Positions 1 through 12,096 of a stretch of 64,000 bases of DNA are shown here, in pieces. The position numbers and the translations under genes are program-made. The notes beneath the pieces are model-generated. The model ran no database searches and was not told the origin of the DNA. It was given only the letters and a program-made list of their open reading frames with translations. Each line of letters opens with the position of its first letter. Within the stretch, counting starts at the first letter, position 1. Source of the stretch: Podospora comata (Eukaryota; Ascomycota; Sordariomycetes; Sordariales; Podosporaceae); assembly GCA_017354895.1 (NCBI GenBank), contig CP071499.1, positions 496,001-560,000 of the forward strand, in the 5' to 3' direction.

Positions 1-300
1 CGAGGTGATGGCTGGTTCTTGCTTCTTGTGGAGGGTTTGCGTCATTTTGGATTTGAGGATGTGAGGGAAGGAGTTGCGGCGGGGTTTGGCAGGGGCGGTC
101 GTGGTAGAGTGATGGTGAAAAAGCAGGTGCAAATGCCGGTGGTGGTGGGTATGATGATGGTGAGGATCTGTGAAGGTGGTGGTGTGCTTGTTTGGGGTGA
201 GGATGAGGTTGTTGGTGAGAGAGGGAATGAACAAGTCCATAAGACCGCGAGTCAAAGCGGAGCTGGCTGAGCGGCGAGGAATGATGCCCCACAACTGCAT
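1..300 (-). CDS. Partial His-rich hypothetical protein, cut by window edge
   Basis: The minus strand reads open from an ATG at 300 to the left edge, about 100 codons with no stop. The translation starts MQLWGIIPRR and then becomes very rich in His and Thr (blocks such as HHHHTHHHRH and LFHHHSTTT), followed by a basic stretch. I do not recognise a family; His-rich low-complexity N-termini occur in several kinds of fungal regulatory protein. The unbroken frame supports coding, but low-complexity sequence stays open easily, so the call is modest. The 3' part lies outside the window. Confidence 0.4.
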   Translation of the reverse strand, partial: MQLWGIIPRRSASSALTRGLMDLFIPSLTNNLILTPNKHTTTFTDPHHHHTHHHRHLHLLFHHHSTTTAPAKPRRNSFPHILKSKMTQTLHKKQEPAITS

Positions 301-739
301 GAGATGAAGAAAGGCAGTCAAACGGAATACTTGGTAAATATGATGGATAATTGGAAGAAGTCTTTGACTTTGTTTCTGCTAATTTAACACTCTTTCTCAA
401 GATTTTCAGATTTTGGGGGCTGAAACAGTTCAGGTTCAGTTGATGAGTTCAGATGACTTGGATGAGAGGTGGGTCAAGTTGCGTCACCATCTCAGCGCAA
501 TTCAGGTACGGGTTAGGGTTTACAATGACGATGACAATGACAGCAATCGAGGAGGCATCATGCCAAATTATTGACAACGACAAAGAGCCTTGAGCTTTCT
601 AGAGTATTTACAGCTCGATCAACTATGTACAGGAAAGAGCAAATTCACCACCGAAAGTCGAACAGCAGGGAGGACCGGAGCTTCCAGCATGGCCCCTGCC
701 TCATTCCGTCTGCACCGTATCCCCTTTCACGGAAGGAGC
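301..739. other. Intergenic, no gene seen
   Basis: Spacer between the partial His-rich gene and the 3' end of the LPMO gene. Both neighbours read leftward, so it should hold the upstream region of the first and the 3' UTR of the second. No ORF with coding character was seen. Confidence 0.5.
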
Positions 740-1643
740 TTAGAAGTAGCTCTGGTCAATGACGGCAGGTCCGGGGACCTTGTAGGTACCAAAGTCGCCC
801 CAGATGTTGATGAGAATACCAGCTGTAACACAATTAATCATCAGCACGAATGAGGCGAGAAAACAGCGCAAGAGGAGAAGAGTTCACTCACGGTCAGAAG
901 CGCTGTAAGCACCCGGAAGCCTAACACCAGCAGGAAGCTGACCGCTGCCGCTGTTGGCAACTCTAACCTGGTAGCAGCTCATGTAGAACTGCGCACCACC
1001 GCTCGAGCCGGCGGTATGAAGAGCGATGGCCTCCGCTCTGACGAGGTAGTCACCAGCGGGGATCTTGCTGGGGATCTTGAACGTCCGCTTGCCGCAGTTC
1101 TTGTTGAGGGTGTCGGTGCCCCAGGTCTTGCTGCCGGCGTCGTAGCCGAACTCGTCGACCTTGAACCACGAGGCAGAGGCGCCATCGGCCGTCTTGGCGT
1201 CGTTGACCTTGGCCATGTAGACGATGACGGGGCCGAAGTGGTTCCCGCCGATGGCCTCGTTGGCGCAGGAGCGGTCGTTGGGCTGGGCGTGCATCTCGAC
1301 GAAGAAGGAGTCACCCGCTGGATGGAAGTATCAGCATTCGGAACAGGAACACTAAGGTATGAGAGACATCAACGTACCGCTCACCTCGCAAAGGCCAGCA
1401 ACGCCGCGCGAACCACCCACATTGCAGGCAAGATCAGAACTGCCAACGCTGGTGACGGGAGAGTTGTTGGGCTAATATATGAAGTTAGTCACCGGGGCAC
1501 AGCTAGGGGGCTGGAAAAGCTCATACCGGCATGCGAGTGCATGATGTGCCGAAGTCGATCGATCCACTGCCAGCCTGTTGGAAGATGCTGTGGGCAGCAG
1601 CCAGGGGGGCAAGAACGCCAGCGGCAACAAAGACAGACTTCAT
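740..1643 (-). CDS. AA9 lytic polysaccharide monooxygenase, no CBM
   Basis: Secreted copper enzyme of family AA9 (formerly GH61), which oxidatively cleaves cellulose or related beta-glucans. Four exons are read on the minus strand: 1643-1527, 1471-1378, 1317-892 and 822-740, coding 239 aa. A signal peptide of 17 residues (MKSVFVAAGVLAPLAAA) leaves His18 as residue 1 of the mature protein, as the copper histidine brace requires; the second brace His is His80 in VEMHAQ. Other family signs are NNSPVTSV, the GGNHFGP turn, QFYMSCYQV with the axial Tyr, and the C-terminal SASDPGILINIW. There is no linker or CBM1, so it is a single-domain form. All three introns have GT-AG borders. A TATA-like box lies about 90 bp upstream. 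C1/C4 regioselectivity cannot be told by eye. Confidence 0.95.
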
Positions 1644-2728
1644 GTTGGTGGTTCCTCGGTTGAGATGTCTAGATGAGGGAGGCTGCTGAGTTACTCGTTC
1701 TCAACATCGCACAGAGACGACGATAGCAGCTTTTATATCCCTTTCGATTCCTCAACACCCATCCTCATCAGTCGGCCCTCCGCCAACCTCACCCACAATT
1801 TCACCGACTCGCATCCCCCTCGATATTAGATCTACCGCTCCAACGGGCCGCATATTCAACATCCAAGCCTCGCCCGTGCCCAACTTCCTCAATAGGAAGT
1901 CTACCAGAACTGTTGATCAACATCACCTATGCCAATCCAGCCATACCTCCCGCCCACATCATTCTCGGCACCAGCCGGCCAAACACTCCGCCAACAAGAA
2001 ATATGAACCTGGTTTCCCTCATGCCTTGCAGCAGACAACAACCGTTCGTAGTTTATCTGAACCATTCCCGTCCCCACAAAAGTCCACCCAACCCGCAATG
2101 CAACGCCGATCATTCTCGGTACTACATCCTCCATGATCCATCTGGGACCCGATCGTCAAAACGGCCGACCAAGACACAAAAGAATGACGATATACCCGCT
2201 TCTTGGGCAATTTATCCCGCACACGTACACACTCGCACAAGCGGAAGACGGCGCCGCAACCGAAAAAAGCGACAACCGAGATCCATTCCTATGCAGCTCT
2301 CTACCGTCCCGCGTACCGGACCAGTGCCGTCCGCGAATAAACCCCAGCTTGGCAGATTATGCGATGCCGTCTTGTTTGGTGAGTCGTCAGCAAAAAAAAA
2401 CAAAACCGGTGGGTCGAGATCAAATCGTGGGGAATATAGTCCCGAAAACTCCGTCAATGGGGAGTGGTTAGTAAGTTATGCAAGAAAAAAGGACCGAAAG
2501 AGGCTGACGATTGTAAACAGACGAAGAGATGATGTTGCGCGCGAGAAAAGACCTGTTGAACCTGATCAGCCTGTGGTTCAATAATGAGCCATTCTCTGGG
2601 TTGAATGTGCAGGAGGACGTCAATGAGCCAGTCTTTGTCCAAAAAAGCAGTCATGAATTGCAAATGTATCGCAGTATATGGTATCACCTCCCAAGTTGTC
2701 CCCCTCCCCACCTTTCATCCCAGTCCTC
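1644..2728. other. Intergenic, LPMO promoter and permease 3' flank
   Basis: About 1.1 kb. The left part is the LPMO promoter. Overlapping ORFs at 1.9-2.7 kb on both strands change frame often and look non-coding. The right end should be the permease 3' UTR. Confidence 0.5.
1731..1740 (-). promoter_or_regulatory. TATA-like box of the LPMO gene
   Basis: The minus strand reads GGATATAAAA about 90 bp upstream of the LPMO ATG, a normal TATA position for a strongly inducible ascomycete gene. Confidence 0.5.
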
Positions 2729-4527
2729 TTACGCTCTCCTCCCAGTCAAGAGATCCATCTCTTCCGGCCTCACCCTCTTGGTCTTCTTGAGCAACTTCCA
2801 TACCAAGATGTTCACCAGATACACCACAATGCCGATGTAGCTCGTCATAAACTTGTCGATCTGGAACTGGGGGATGAAGGCCGAGTACCCGCTAAAGATA
2901 ATAACCAAGATGGTAACCCCGAGCGCAATGTAGGAGCCCCATGGCAAGAGAGGGTTGCGGTAAGGCATGATCTCTCGTGGGATGCCTTGCACCTTCATGG
3001 CTCTGATCATGGAAATGTAGCTAACCAACACGGCAACCCAGTTCAGAGCGCCAAAGACGGTCACGAGCGAGACAAAGTATCCAAACACTGTCGCGGCATC
3101 CTTGGTGGCGTTCATGAAGCCGAGGGCAATAAAGATGGAGGAGAGGGCTACTGCGGGAATGGGTACGCCACGCTTGTTGGTGCGCTCCATAATCTCTGGT
3201 GCTTGTCTGTCCTTGGCCAGGGCCCAAACAGTGCGTGATGCGAGGTAGATATCCGAGTTGGCGGCACTGATCGTGAAGACTAGCAGCATTCCGTTGACGG
3301 CATCGGCGAGCTTGTCCACACCGGCACGTTGAGCTGCAACGGTAAAAGGGGAGGCCACTGTTTCTGGTCAGCTTGGCAATTTCGGCACGTATATGGGCCA
3401 CAACTTACATCCGCCAATCCTCTCCCTTGTCGCCCTGAGCAACTCGGGACTGTTGTACGGGACGGCCATCCCGAGGACCAGCACACCGGCGACGTAGAAG
3501 AAGACGATTCTCAGCAAGGTCTGGTTCACAGCCCTCGGCACGTTCTTTCTCGGGTCAGGCGTCTCGCCAAAGGCCACACCCACCAGCTCAGTGCCCAGAT
3601 ACGCAAAGGTTGCCTGCACGATGCAAGCCCAGACACCCAAGAATCTGCCGGTCGAGCCATGGACGTAGAAGTAGTCATCCTTCCAGCGCACATTGTACTC
3701 AGCAAATGCCCCCGGATCGGTCCAATACCAAAAGCCTGATCTGAACCCCGAGGGACTGCCGCCCAAAGATAGAATGAAGCACATCAGAATCAGCATAATG
3801 ATGACCAGCGCCTTCGCAAGCGACATCCAAAATTCTGCCTCGCCAAAAAATCGTACGTGGATCAGCTGTTCCTCGGTGTCAGTCTTTCTCTCATGTCTCT
3901 TCCTGTCCCAGGACGAGCACTCACATTCAGCAGTATAATCACCACCCCAAACACCACAATCCACACACTGACATTTAGATCCTTGACCCAATACTGCAAT
4001 ATGATGCCCGTCGCCGTCAGATTATTCGGCAGCACAATCACGTATTTAAAGAAGTAATTCCACCCCGTCGCAAACCCCATGGCCGGGTCGACAAACCTCG
4101 TTGCATACCCAGAAAACGACTTTTTGTGCGGCAGCCAAGCACCCATTTCACCGAGCGCGACCATGACGATGTAGACGACGAAGCCCATGAGGACGTAACC
4201 GATAAGGAGGGAGCCGGGACCAAACTTTAGTGCTGTGCCAGTGCCGATGATGAGACCAGTGCCAATTGCGCCTGCGATGGCCATCATGTCTGGGGAATTA
4301 CTTGTTAGCACTAAAAAATTGGGAGGATAACACAGGAGGAGAAAAAGAGGCATACTTAGTTGTCTAGGCCGCATCCCGCGATGCAAATCATCCGGGCCCT
4401 CCACGCCCTCGTCCACCATGCCGGCTTCCTCGCTGCTGCTGACATCTTGGGCGCCTGGTGCGGTTGCTGGAGGGGGGGAGTCGGGGTGTTTCTCGTCGAG
4501 GGCGCGTTTTCTGAAAAATGCGGCCAT
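2729..4527 (-). CDS. Amino-acid permease (AAP/YAT family, APC superfamily)
   Basis: Integral plasma-membrane proton symporter for amino acids, related to yeast Gap1/Agp-type permeases. Four exons (4527-4356, 4289-3925, 3865-3409, 3357-2729) give 540 aa, the usual family length. A hydrophilic cytosolic N-terminus (about 60 aa, Pro/Glu-rich) is followed by the family signature AIAGAIGTGLIIGTG in TM1 and about 12 hydrophobic segments. Other family marks are MVALGEMGAWLP, FKYVIVLPNNLTA, the loop FGETPDPRKNVPRA, and FTISAANSDIYLASRT with the conserved substrate-pocket region. Introns join in frame, for example RQLN/MMAIAG and IGG/LASPF. The substrate cannot be told from sequence; proline, GABA or broad specificity are all possible. 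Confidence 0.93.
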
Positions 4528-7029
4528 GTTGGTGAGGCAGATGCGAGTTCTTTTTCGCCTACTCGCGATGGTTGCGCAAAAGGACGGGGAAAGGGGAGGG
4601 GGAAAAAGACAAAAGGACGGAGAGGGTGATAAGAAAGGCAGATAGTTTGTCGAGGTCGGAATCTCAAAAGTAATATATTTTTCCTACTGGCTGCTTCCCC
4701 GCCTCTCTCTGTCGGGTTTGCCAGATGATTGTGACTTGGTGCGACCTACCTACTTGGACGTAGATTGGGATGTGTGTATGGCCTCCCCCGCCAATACCCG
4801 TCGTCAATGGGCAGGGCTCGGTGTGCCGAAAGGGAAAGAAGGCTCAGATGTGGAAGTAGCATGCACATCAGGTAACCGGGGCGCCTTGGACCTGACAAGG
4901 GCAGGGTAGCCAAAGGGGAGAGACACCGCCAGACCAGATAAGGAAAAGATAGACCAGGGAGGATGTTTCTCATGTTTTTGGCTGGTGTCCTACTTTCATG
5001 GAACGGCCAGGTTTGGTGGGACCCAACCATCATGAGGTCTGGCTCGGTTATAAGATGGGGGTCAGTATCTCCCCGGCGAGATCATTCCGAATCAAGTCAT
5101 CCCGAGCGCCGTTGTCGTGAGGGGAGGGGTCTCTGTGGCGTCAGTGTTGCTCGTGAGTTACCTGGGTGTTACATTCTAGATCGGTCAATGGGTAGCTGTG
5201 TCAGCAAGCAAACAGAGCCAAGGGCCTGGGCCGGCGGTAGAATCGCAACCTACAGTGACGATGGTTTGTCGTCGGTTCCCAATTCAGTCTATCCCTCCGC
5301 TCCCCCGGCAGTGAACATCACATCGTTGCGGCGCAGCTTGGCGAATCGAGACAAGCTTTGATAGCGCAAGCTTGGCCAAGATCAAGCAAATGCCCAGAAA
5401 AAAACGGGCGGGGGGCGTTCGAAGTTCTGGCCAGCCACACGGCCACTTGTAACGCTAGACCCGGAAAGGAAGGTAGCTCAACAATCACAGCCGTCATCAA
5501 CCGACAGACGGGGAGTACAGCATTCCAAATAGTTTGTTTTACGTCTTGATACAAGACCGAAGGCATCTCCAAGCCCAAAATTCTGCTTCAAAATCTTCTC
5601 ATGGCTACAGCTGCGGCGCAGTAGCAACAGACAACCGTCGGTGTAGCCGCATGTTCACCTCGGCGTTGTCAACCTCATCCCCCTTGGCCGTAATCAACCC
5701 ATATCTGATGAAAGGGTCAGCAAAGATGGTTGTAGAGCTGCGCTTGGATTCTCTCCGAAGCAGAGCCGCCTTGTCCTCCTCGGGTGTCAAAAGGTAAAAC
5801 TCCTTCACCTCATCAATATCGATAGTTTCGAATGGGTGAAGTGCCAGCAGTTACTCCGCCAGCAACAACCGTGCTACCCAACCTACCTATTGGGGCATAT
5901 GCTGATGATTGTGCTACAACGAGGGACCCGGATCTTGATGACCCTGGTCGTGCCAGTGTACACTTTTGATTGTTGGCCACGACTACTCCCTGATATACTT
6001 GCTGAGGTCGAGTGTTTAACTGCTGGTGGGGGAAGGTTAAATGCGCGGGCCTCACAGTATGAAAGCTGGCGGGAGGCGAGAGTCAAATGGTGCATTTCGG
6101 TGCAGTTTAAGCTAGAGACCTCCCTTGGATAAGGCTGGTAAACAGCTGGCACACCGGCTGCGTAATATATGGTTCTCGATGGGATTAAATAGTTTCTTTG
6201 ACCTCTCCCAGCAATGAATTACGCCCTCATGCCTGTGGATTGCTCTGCCGTTGGCCTTTTATCTGTTGAGTTTAGGAACCCAGAGAGTTGATTTTAAATA
6301 ACTCATGCAGTAATTTGCCTGCGGGATACAGGTGCCTAAATAAGGATAGATACATGTATTGAGCAATACCTCCCAAGCCCACCATAGCACTGATTACATT
6401 TACCGAGCCTTGATAGCATCCAGACCGAGCTTTTATCACATTAGGTATTATCCCAGACCACCTTATCGGAGCTTCTAGAAGACCCAGTCCAAACTTTTGA
6501 ATAGCTTATCCCAGCTCTTATCATTCTTGTTGTGAGACGAGGCTCCCTGCCATACCAACACATTGGAAAGGGGTCTGTGAACGTGAATATTGTATCTATG
6601 CATCTGGGCATTGAGAATCTGCCACTCGTGATAGTTCGTTTTTGGCGGAAGTATAGTTGTTTATGGCGAGTTAAGGTACTGTATTGCGAATCCCACTTTG
6701 GTAAGATTCAGATATTGGTTCCATGCTCTCTGGCTGGTTTTTCTAGGGCTTTGTTGATATGAATTCCAGGTTTCCTACGAGTTTCATCCATTTTCGTGGT
6801 TTGTGAGAATTCGTCATGTATTACATGATCTTCTGGTACATATCGTCAGATATACATTTATATGTTCCAACATGTCCAGGTCATGAGCCATGACGCCCAG
6901 TGTGGAAGAAGTAGATGTATTACGTATATAGTATTAACAGACGATATATACTAGATCCCACTGTCCATTCCCCGGACGGTAACATCCCACAGCTGTCGCG
7001 CCCCACCCATCCTTGATACGTTGCCCAGT
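4528..7029. other. Gene-poor 2.5 kb
   Basis: No convincing gene. The part from about 6150 to 6960 is visibly AT-richer, with many short TA-rich words, and has no open frame of coding character on either strand. A short minus frame (about 5605-5846) is discussed under rejected items. The permease promoter lies at the left end. Confidence 0.5.
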
Positions 7030-8196
7030 CTATACAGCAATGGCCTTGAAGTCATCGGCGTAGAAATAGAGATATGGCGTGGCGCCGGAGTTGCGGAAGC
7101 GCACCTCGATCTCACCCTGACCCGTGGCGTCGGTGGTGAATGTGATGCCGGTGGGACGGTAAAAGGCAGCGCTGTTGTAACATTGGTTGGCGCTACCGAT
7201 GACACTGCCCTTGTACAGGATGTCAATGCTGGTGCCGGCGTCATAGTTCAGGCAGCGATACAAGAAAGAGAACGCATAAGTGGTTGACGGGCGCCCGACG
7301 AAGGTCTCGCGTATGGCGATGTATTTGGAACCGGTGGTAGGCGGGTAGGGGCGGACGACAACTTGGCCGCCTGCACAGTAAGAGCCACCTGTCATGCACG
7401 GGTTCACGCCGTTCACGATATCAAGCCTTCCACCGGTAGAATCCTTTGTATCAGTCCATGGGAGAATGTTGCCGGTCTTCAAGTAGTCCTCGAACCCACC
7501 GTTGACGATGATGTTGGCGGGGATCGTGACGGCTGGGGCGGCGACGGAGACGGTAGCCACCACATTGTCCGTGACAGTCTCAACAACGGTGCTCTGTATT
7601 ACCATGTAAGTCAACAGACGTCGAGAGAGAACAACGGGGCGGAAACACGACGAACCTCGGCCTCAACAACGGCAGTAGAAACAGCGGTCTCAAACACGGT
7701 CACGGTAGATGCGGTAGCGGTTGACAGAATGCAGCTGCAGGCCTTGCTGATGCGATCATCGTTGGACGAACACTGGGAGGCAATGACATCTGTCGGGTCG
7801 GGCAAGGCTGGATCAGCTTCGGTGATGGTGGGAGCTCGCTTCTGGTAGATGGTCGAACGTTCGCTGCCAGTCCTGCATAGGGATGTGTGTGAGCAAAAGA
7901 TAAGTATTTATGTAATGGAGGAAGCAGACCACGTACACTGTAAATGTTGCCGTGGTGACAGTGAGTGTCGTTAAGGCCGTCTCGACATTGAGCAGAGTCG
8001 ATGTGACCGTCTCGACCTCGGTGACGGTGGTGGTAGCGGGTTCCAAAGCCAACCAAGAAGAGCAGAACGACTCTCCGAACGCAGGGTCGGCAGCAATAGC
8101 ACCCAAGCACTTGTTGGAGCCGCACTTGTTGGTACAAGCCGCGTTGGACACGCCGGCCAGGACGCCGGCGCTGATGCAGAGCAACCAAGACCTCAT
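7030..8196 (-). CDS. Secreted VT-repeat protein with CBM-like jelly roll
   Basis: Three exons (8196-7937, 7872-7656, 7593-7030) code 346 aa. Residues 1-19 are a signal peptide (MRSWLLCISAGVLAGVSNA). A Cys module follows (CTNKCGSNKCLGAI...FCSSWL), of a kind common at the N-terminus of ascomycete secreted proteins. Next come Val/Thr-rich repeats (TVTEVETVTSTLL) likely to be O-glycosylated, with a second Cys patch (SKACSCI). From about residue 180 there is a galactose-binding-like jelly roll starting IIVNGGFEDY and ending YLYFYADDFKAI, resembling CBM4/9-type folds. Role: extracellular or wall-bound glycan binding, with no catalytic motif seen. The second intron has the less usual donor GTTCGT but keeps frame and has a good branch site. 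I chose the ATG at 8196 because it gives a clean signal peptide. Confidence 0.85.
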
Positions 8197-10520
8197 ATCG
8201 TCTGTCCAACTACCCGAGGTAGTTAGGTTGATGTTGTTGTTTGAAAACGAATGTAATTGTTCAGGAAGAACTACGAAACAGAGGGCCAAAAATGAGCGAC
8301 GCGGAGAGGAACTCTGGAGGAGAAAGGACAAGAAAACAAAAACATGTTGGGCTTTTTGCCACCTTTTAATCAAGCATCAATGCCTGTTCTCTTTCATGCA
8401 GTTTCAAATGCACTATTGGGGGGCTTAAAATTTGATGGATCTATTTGAGCCGCACTATTGACGTCCTGGCTGTAAACAGTCATGCTCCGACAGCTGCTTA
8501 GCACGTGCCACCCCGGGATCAAGCTGAAAACCCTCTGGGATTTTGATCGGTCTGGATCGTGACAGGGATCCGAATCTGGAGTGTCCCATCATCCGGCCAG
8601 TCGGAACCGAGACCCACCCACTCCACCGGGCCAGCCAGCCACCGCATCGACATTGGACTTTTTTTTGTGCATCACAAACATGGCATTTGCGCTCTGTCAA
8701 TTCAACCAGCAGTCTTGGCTGAGATTTTTGTGTTGTTGGAATCTCGGGCCTCTTCCATCCTCCCCTGGCCGTGCACCAAATCCCCTCACATCCGCAAAAG
8801 CAGGCGCGTCATGTCAAAGTTGAACCCACAAAATCTTGAAGGAAGCTCCAGAGGACAAGCTCCCACTGTGGCGGCGATGTTTATCCTGGTTTCTGTCTCG
8901 GCTTGGGCGAAACAAGGTGGGGGGCGGGCAGGAGGTCACCGAGCTCAGATTGCTGAAGAATTTGCATGTATCTCTCTGCCAATAGGCCGTGGAGACGGAC
9001 TTACCGGCGATACATTTTTAGGGGACTCCGGGATGGGTGTCTGGGAGCCTGAGAAGCATGTATCCCGACACTTTCTTTGCCAAGGTTGGCGAGAGGATTG
9101 TGGTCAAACTCCAAGATGGAAGGTTCAAAAGCAGATACATCGTGAACGTTGCTTGCTGGGTATTGCAAGACGCGGGCGGTACCCTGCGTAATTCGGACCA
9201 AAGAGAAATATACCAGGCAGGTAAACTTGGGGAATGACAGAGATAAACAATGGCGGCCATACCTCTGAAATCCGGTTCTGATGGCTTTGCGGATGGTAGT
9301 TAAGGTACCTCCATTTACTTTTCAAGCATACCGTCGTTGTTTTTGGGTTCGATGTTGAGGCTGAGTTGAACAGGAAGAATGGTTACAGGGAGTTCTCCCG
9401 CGAAGTGAAGAAAAAGCTGGTGCGGATAGGTAGGTAGGTAGCTATATCCGACTTTAGCTCCGGGTCACAGGTTCAGTAACCTGATCTTCTGGCATGTATA
9501 CACTCTTGTTGTGCAGCTACCCATCCTGCTCTTTTGCTGTCTTGGCCCAGCCTCAAAGCAGAGAGCGGCATTTCTTTACTCTGGTCTTGGATGAGACTAC
9601 AAAGAGCATTACAGCCGCTTGTTGCTGTGGCTATTGTCCATCTCATGTTCGTGACATTTGTTTGCTTTTATACAGCCTTCTCTTTGTCGAACGTTGGAGG
9701 GATATACCCCTGGTGGTTGCTGGGCCAACGCTCCACGAACAACATCGCACCAAGCCGCCACCTCTTGTCCAAACTTAGATTAAGATACGAGGAAAAGAAT
9801 AAATAATAGGGTTGAAGTAAAAAATGTATTCCTATCGATTACCTGTTACAACTTCCCTGCCCATATACTAGTCGTCCACATTTAACCCCTGTTTCCTGGA
9901 CTGGGAACGTGGAGCTTCAGAACCAGAGGGCTTTTGGGTAGCACTGTAACTATGGTGGGTGGTGATGAAACAGGAAACTTCGAACTGTTAGCTCTTATCC
10001 AATCCGCAAACATCTCATTATGGGAACAAAAATATAAGGTCGGTACGTACCGGCTTCTCATCTCGCGACTATCACTGATGGTGAGGAACGTCCCCAGCGA
10101 CAACACCCTTGAAGACTATAACTGATTCAATGCGAACCGTCCCCGGGGCGAAACCGCAACACAGGCGTCTTTGAGAGGGCCTCCCTCAAAGATAATGAAG
10201 ACGGGGTGCGACTTCCCGACTTCCCGGGCCAGACTCCGTCAATTGAATAGAGGTAATCCAATCCGGTCATCACTTGTGAGACCGTGCATGGCGGTTTTGT
10301 TGTACATAGCTGTTAGCTTGCCATGCAGGACCCGCGAGCCGGTGATTCTCGTGGATCTGCTGTATGTGGTGATGGGATGAACTGCAATAGTGGCTGGCCT
10401 CCCGTTCCGAGCGCGGCTTAGTCGCTCATCTATCCGATATGCCGGTCCACGCTCCTCGCCGAAGTAGGAATTGGGGGCCAGTTCGATATCGTTCTCGTAT
10501 TGTGCTATGTCACGCACAAA
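8197..10520. other. Gene-poor 2.3 kb
   Basis: No supported gene. ORFs here are short and overlap on both strands. A short TAGG-type microsatellite lies near 9426-9441. Left part is the promoter of the preceding secreted-protein gene. Confidence 0.45.
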
Positions 10521-10958
10521 TCACAGAGCCATGAAAGAAAGAGCGCAACAGGCTGATGGTACGTTGCCATCGTTTTTACGACGGTGCTGAAACCCGCACC
10601 AGGAGGCTTGGGCAATCTGCAACGCTAGGCTGCGGACAATAGCGACATCCAGTCCTTGTGCCCATGAAGTGCCGTCTCTGACAGCCTTCCAAAGGTCCGG
10701 CGACATTCTTCTCAGTCCCCCAGCGATAAGATCGCGGTGGTAATGGCAGGCCGCGAGAAGCTCCCAGACACAATTGTGGAAAGTGTGATAGAAGGTTCTT
10801 CTGGCAATGAGTTGAGAGCGGTAAGTCCCATTGGACATCCTGTCCGCAATGCTTGGATCTTTATGACGTGGAAGAGTCAATGGTCGGTCGGGTTCGAACA
10901 GAAGTCCGGGCAGCTTGGCTGCCAAGTCGCTGAGAAGTGTCTCGGACGGGGCGGACAT
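10521..10958 (-). CDS. Hypothetical protein, doubtful model
   Basis: A minus-strand frame of 145 aa begins MSAPSETLLSDLAAKLPG and ends ALSFMAL. It has balanced composition, with amphipathic helices (SLALQIAQASWCGF) and no signal peptide. I do not recognise a family. A second minus frame directly downstream (10239-10517) also looks protein-like (PNSYFGEERGPAYRIDE), so the true gene may continue through an intron near 10520-10590. No donor/acceptor pair there gave a convincing in-frame join, so either this is a short gene or the locus is decaying. Confidence 0.33.
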   Translation of the reverse strand: MSAPSETLLSDLAAKLPGLLFEPDRPLTLPRHKDPSIADRMSNGTYRSQLIARRTFYHTFHNCVWELLAACHYHRDLIAGGLRRMSPDLWKAVRDGTSWAQGLDVAIVRSLALQIAQASWCGFQHRRKNDGNVPSACCALSFMAL

Positions 10959-12096
10959 GGTGCTGACGAGCAAGTCAAGAGTTAACTCAGATCGGTTCGA
11001 GGGTAAAGATGGAAGGTTGTGCTTACGAGATGCATAACCTGGACGTGGTGGAAAGTTGAGGTAGCCTTTTCTAATCGAAGATGGGTGCCGAGGCCGATTG
11101 CCAGTCTCGTGGTTGTCGCAGAGTTAGAAAAAGTGCCAGACTGTATCGACTGCGACCTTGATAGCTGGAAAGCCCGCTCCAATATCCAACAAATTGGAGA
11201 GCCCTTCTCATGGTACAGTGGTAAGTGGGAGCACATGCAGGTGCCCGCGCTAGTGCTTTCTTGTTCGTTCGAGAGTTCGAAACATGGAGTCTGCGCTGCT
11301 TTTACGATTCCGTATTGGTGGAAGCCGGCCTCAGGGAGTTGCCCCCCCTGGCTTCCCACTTACCTCGAATATTCCAGGCCCAAATCCTGGGGTGAAGCAT
11401 CAAGTCCATGTTCTGCTTCATTTTCTGTTTTTGTTTTTGTTTCCTTTTGTGTCACTCCTAGTTAAGGTACACAGGAAATTATCATTAAAATAGTTTCAAG
11501 ATGATACCAAAATAATTTCATGGTGTGGCAGAGGTATGCTCTGCCCTGGTGTTTTTGTGTCAACTATCTCCTACATCTCTATATTACAAGCTTATTTGTC
11601 TGCTTTACTTGATAATACCTAGGGTATGTATTTGATTTATGTATACATAGATCATTCTTCCTTATAGTGAAACTCTTGTGACTACGTGCATATACACACA
11701 TCCGAGAGCATCTTGCAAAGGACACTCAATTCTCACACTTGGCTGATTGGATACTTCACAGTTCTTGTCGACATTGGTACCATTCAAAGGCGCGTTAAGA
11801 TTACAAAAAATATCCTAGTAAAACATTTTGCCAGCCTCTGCTTTTTTCAGACCCTACGGAGCACGAGGACCGGCTAGAACATGGATAGCCTGACACGACT
11901 TCTCTCCGTCATCGCTTGCCCCCACCGACTACCTACTCCACACACGACTCGGGTATCATCAACACCAAAAGCCAAATAACAAAGAAAGCACCTATGCCCC
12001 AAGCCAAGTCAGCGGGAGCTCGATCAGAATCGAGACCAAGACAACCCACCCACCAGTTTCGATCACCGCCCCTCTCCTCTACTCCCCATTCGGCAC
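10959..12096. other. AT-richer intergenic 1.1 kb
   Basis: No supported gene. From about 11465 to 11830 the sequence is AT-rich with many TTA/TAA words. A weak tRNA-like A-box near 11212 does not fold properly (see rejected items). Confidence 0.45.

Noticed and set aside
1016-1663. 215-codon plus-strand frame over the LPMO gene
   Set aside because: It runs through confirmed LPMO exons and introns on the other strand and shows no domain.
5605-5846. Minus-strand stretch reading DIDEVKEFYLLTPEEDKAAL and on for about 70 codons
   Set aside because: Protein-like composition, but no ATG, no convincing partner exon and no family recognised. It may be the last exon of a lost gene.
10239-10517. 92-codon minus frame next to the doubtful hypothetical gene
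   Set aside because: Begins without ATG and could not be joined in frame by a good intron, so it is only mentioned as a possible downstream exon.
11190-11300. tRNA-like sequence with an A-box TGGTACAGTGG and TTCGA further on
   Set aside because: The anticodon stem and loop and the acceptor stem do not pair properly; no pol III terminator follows.
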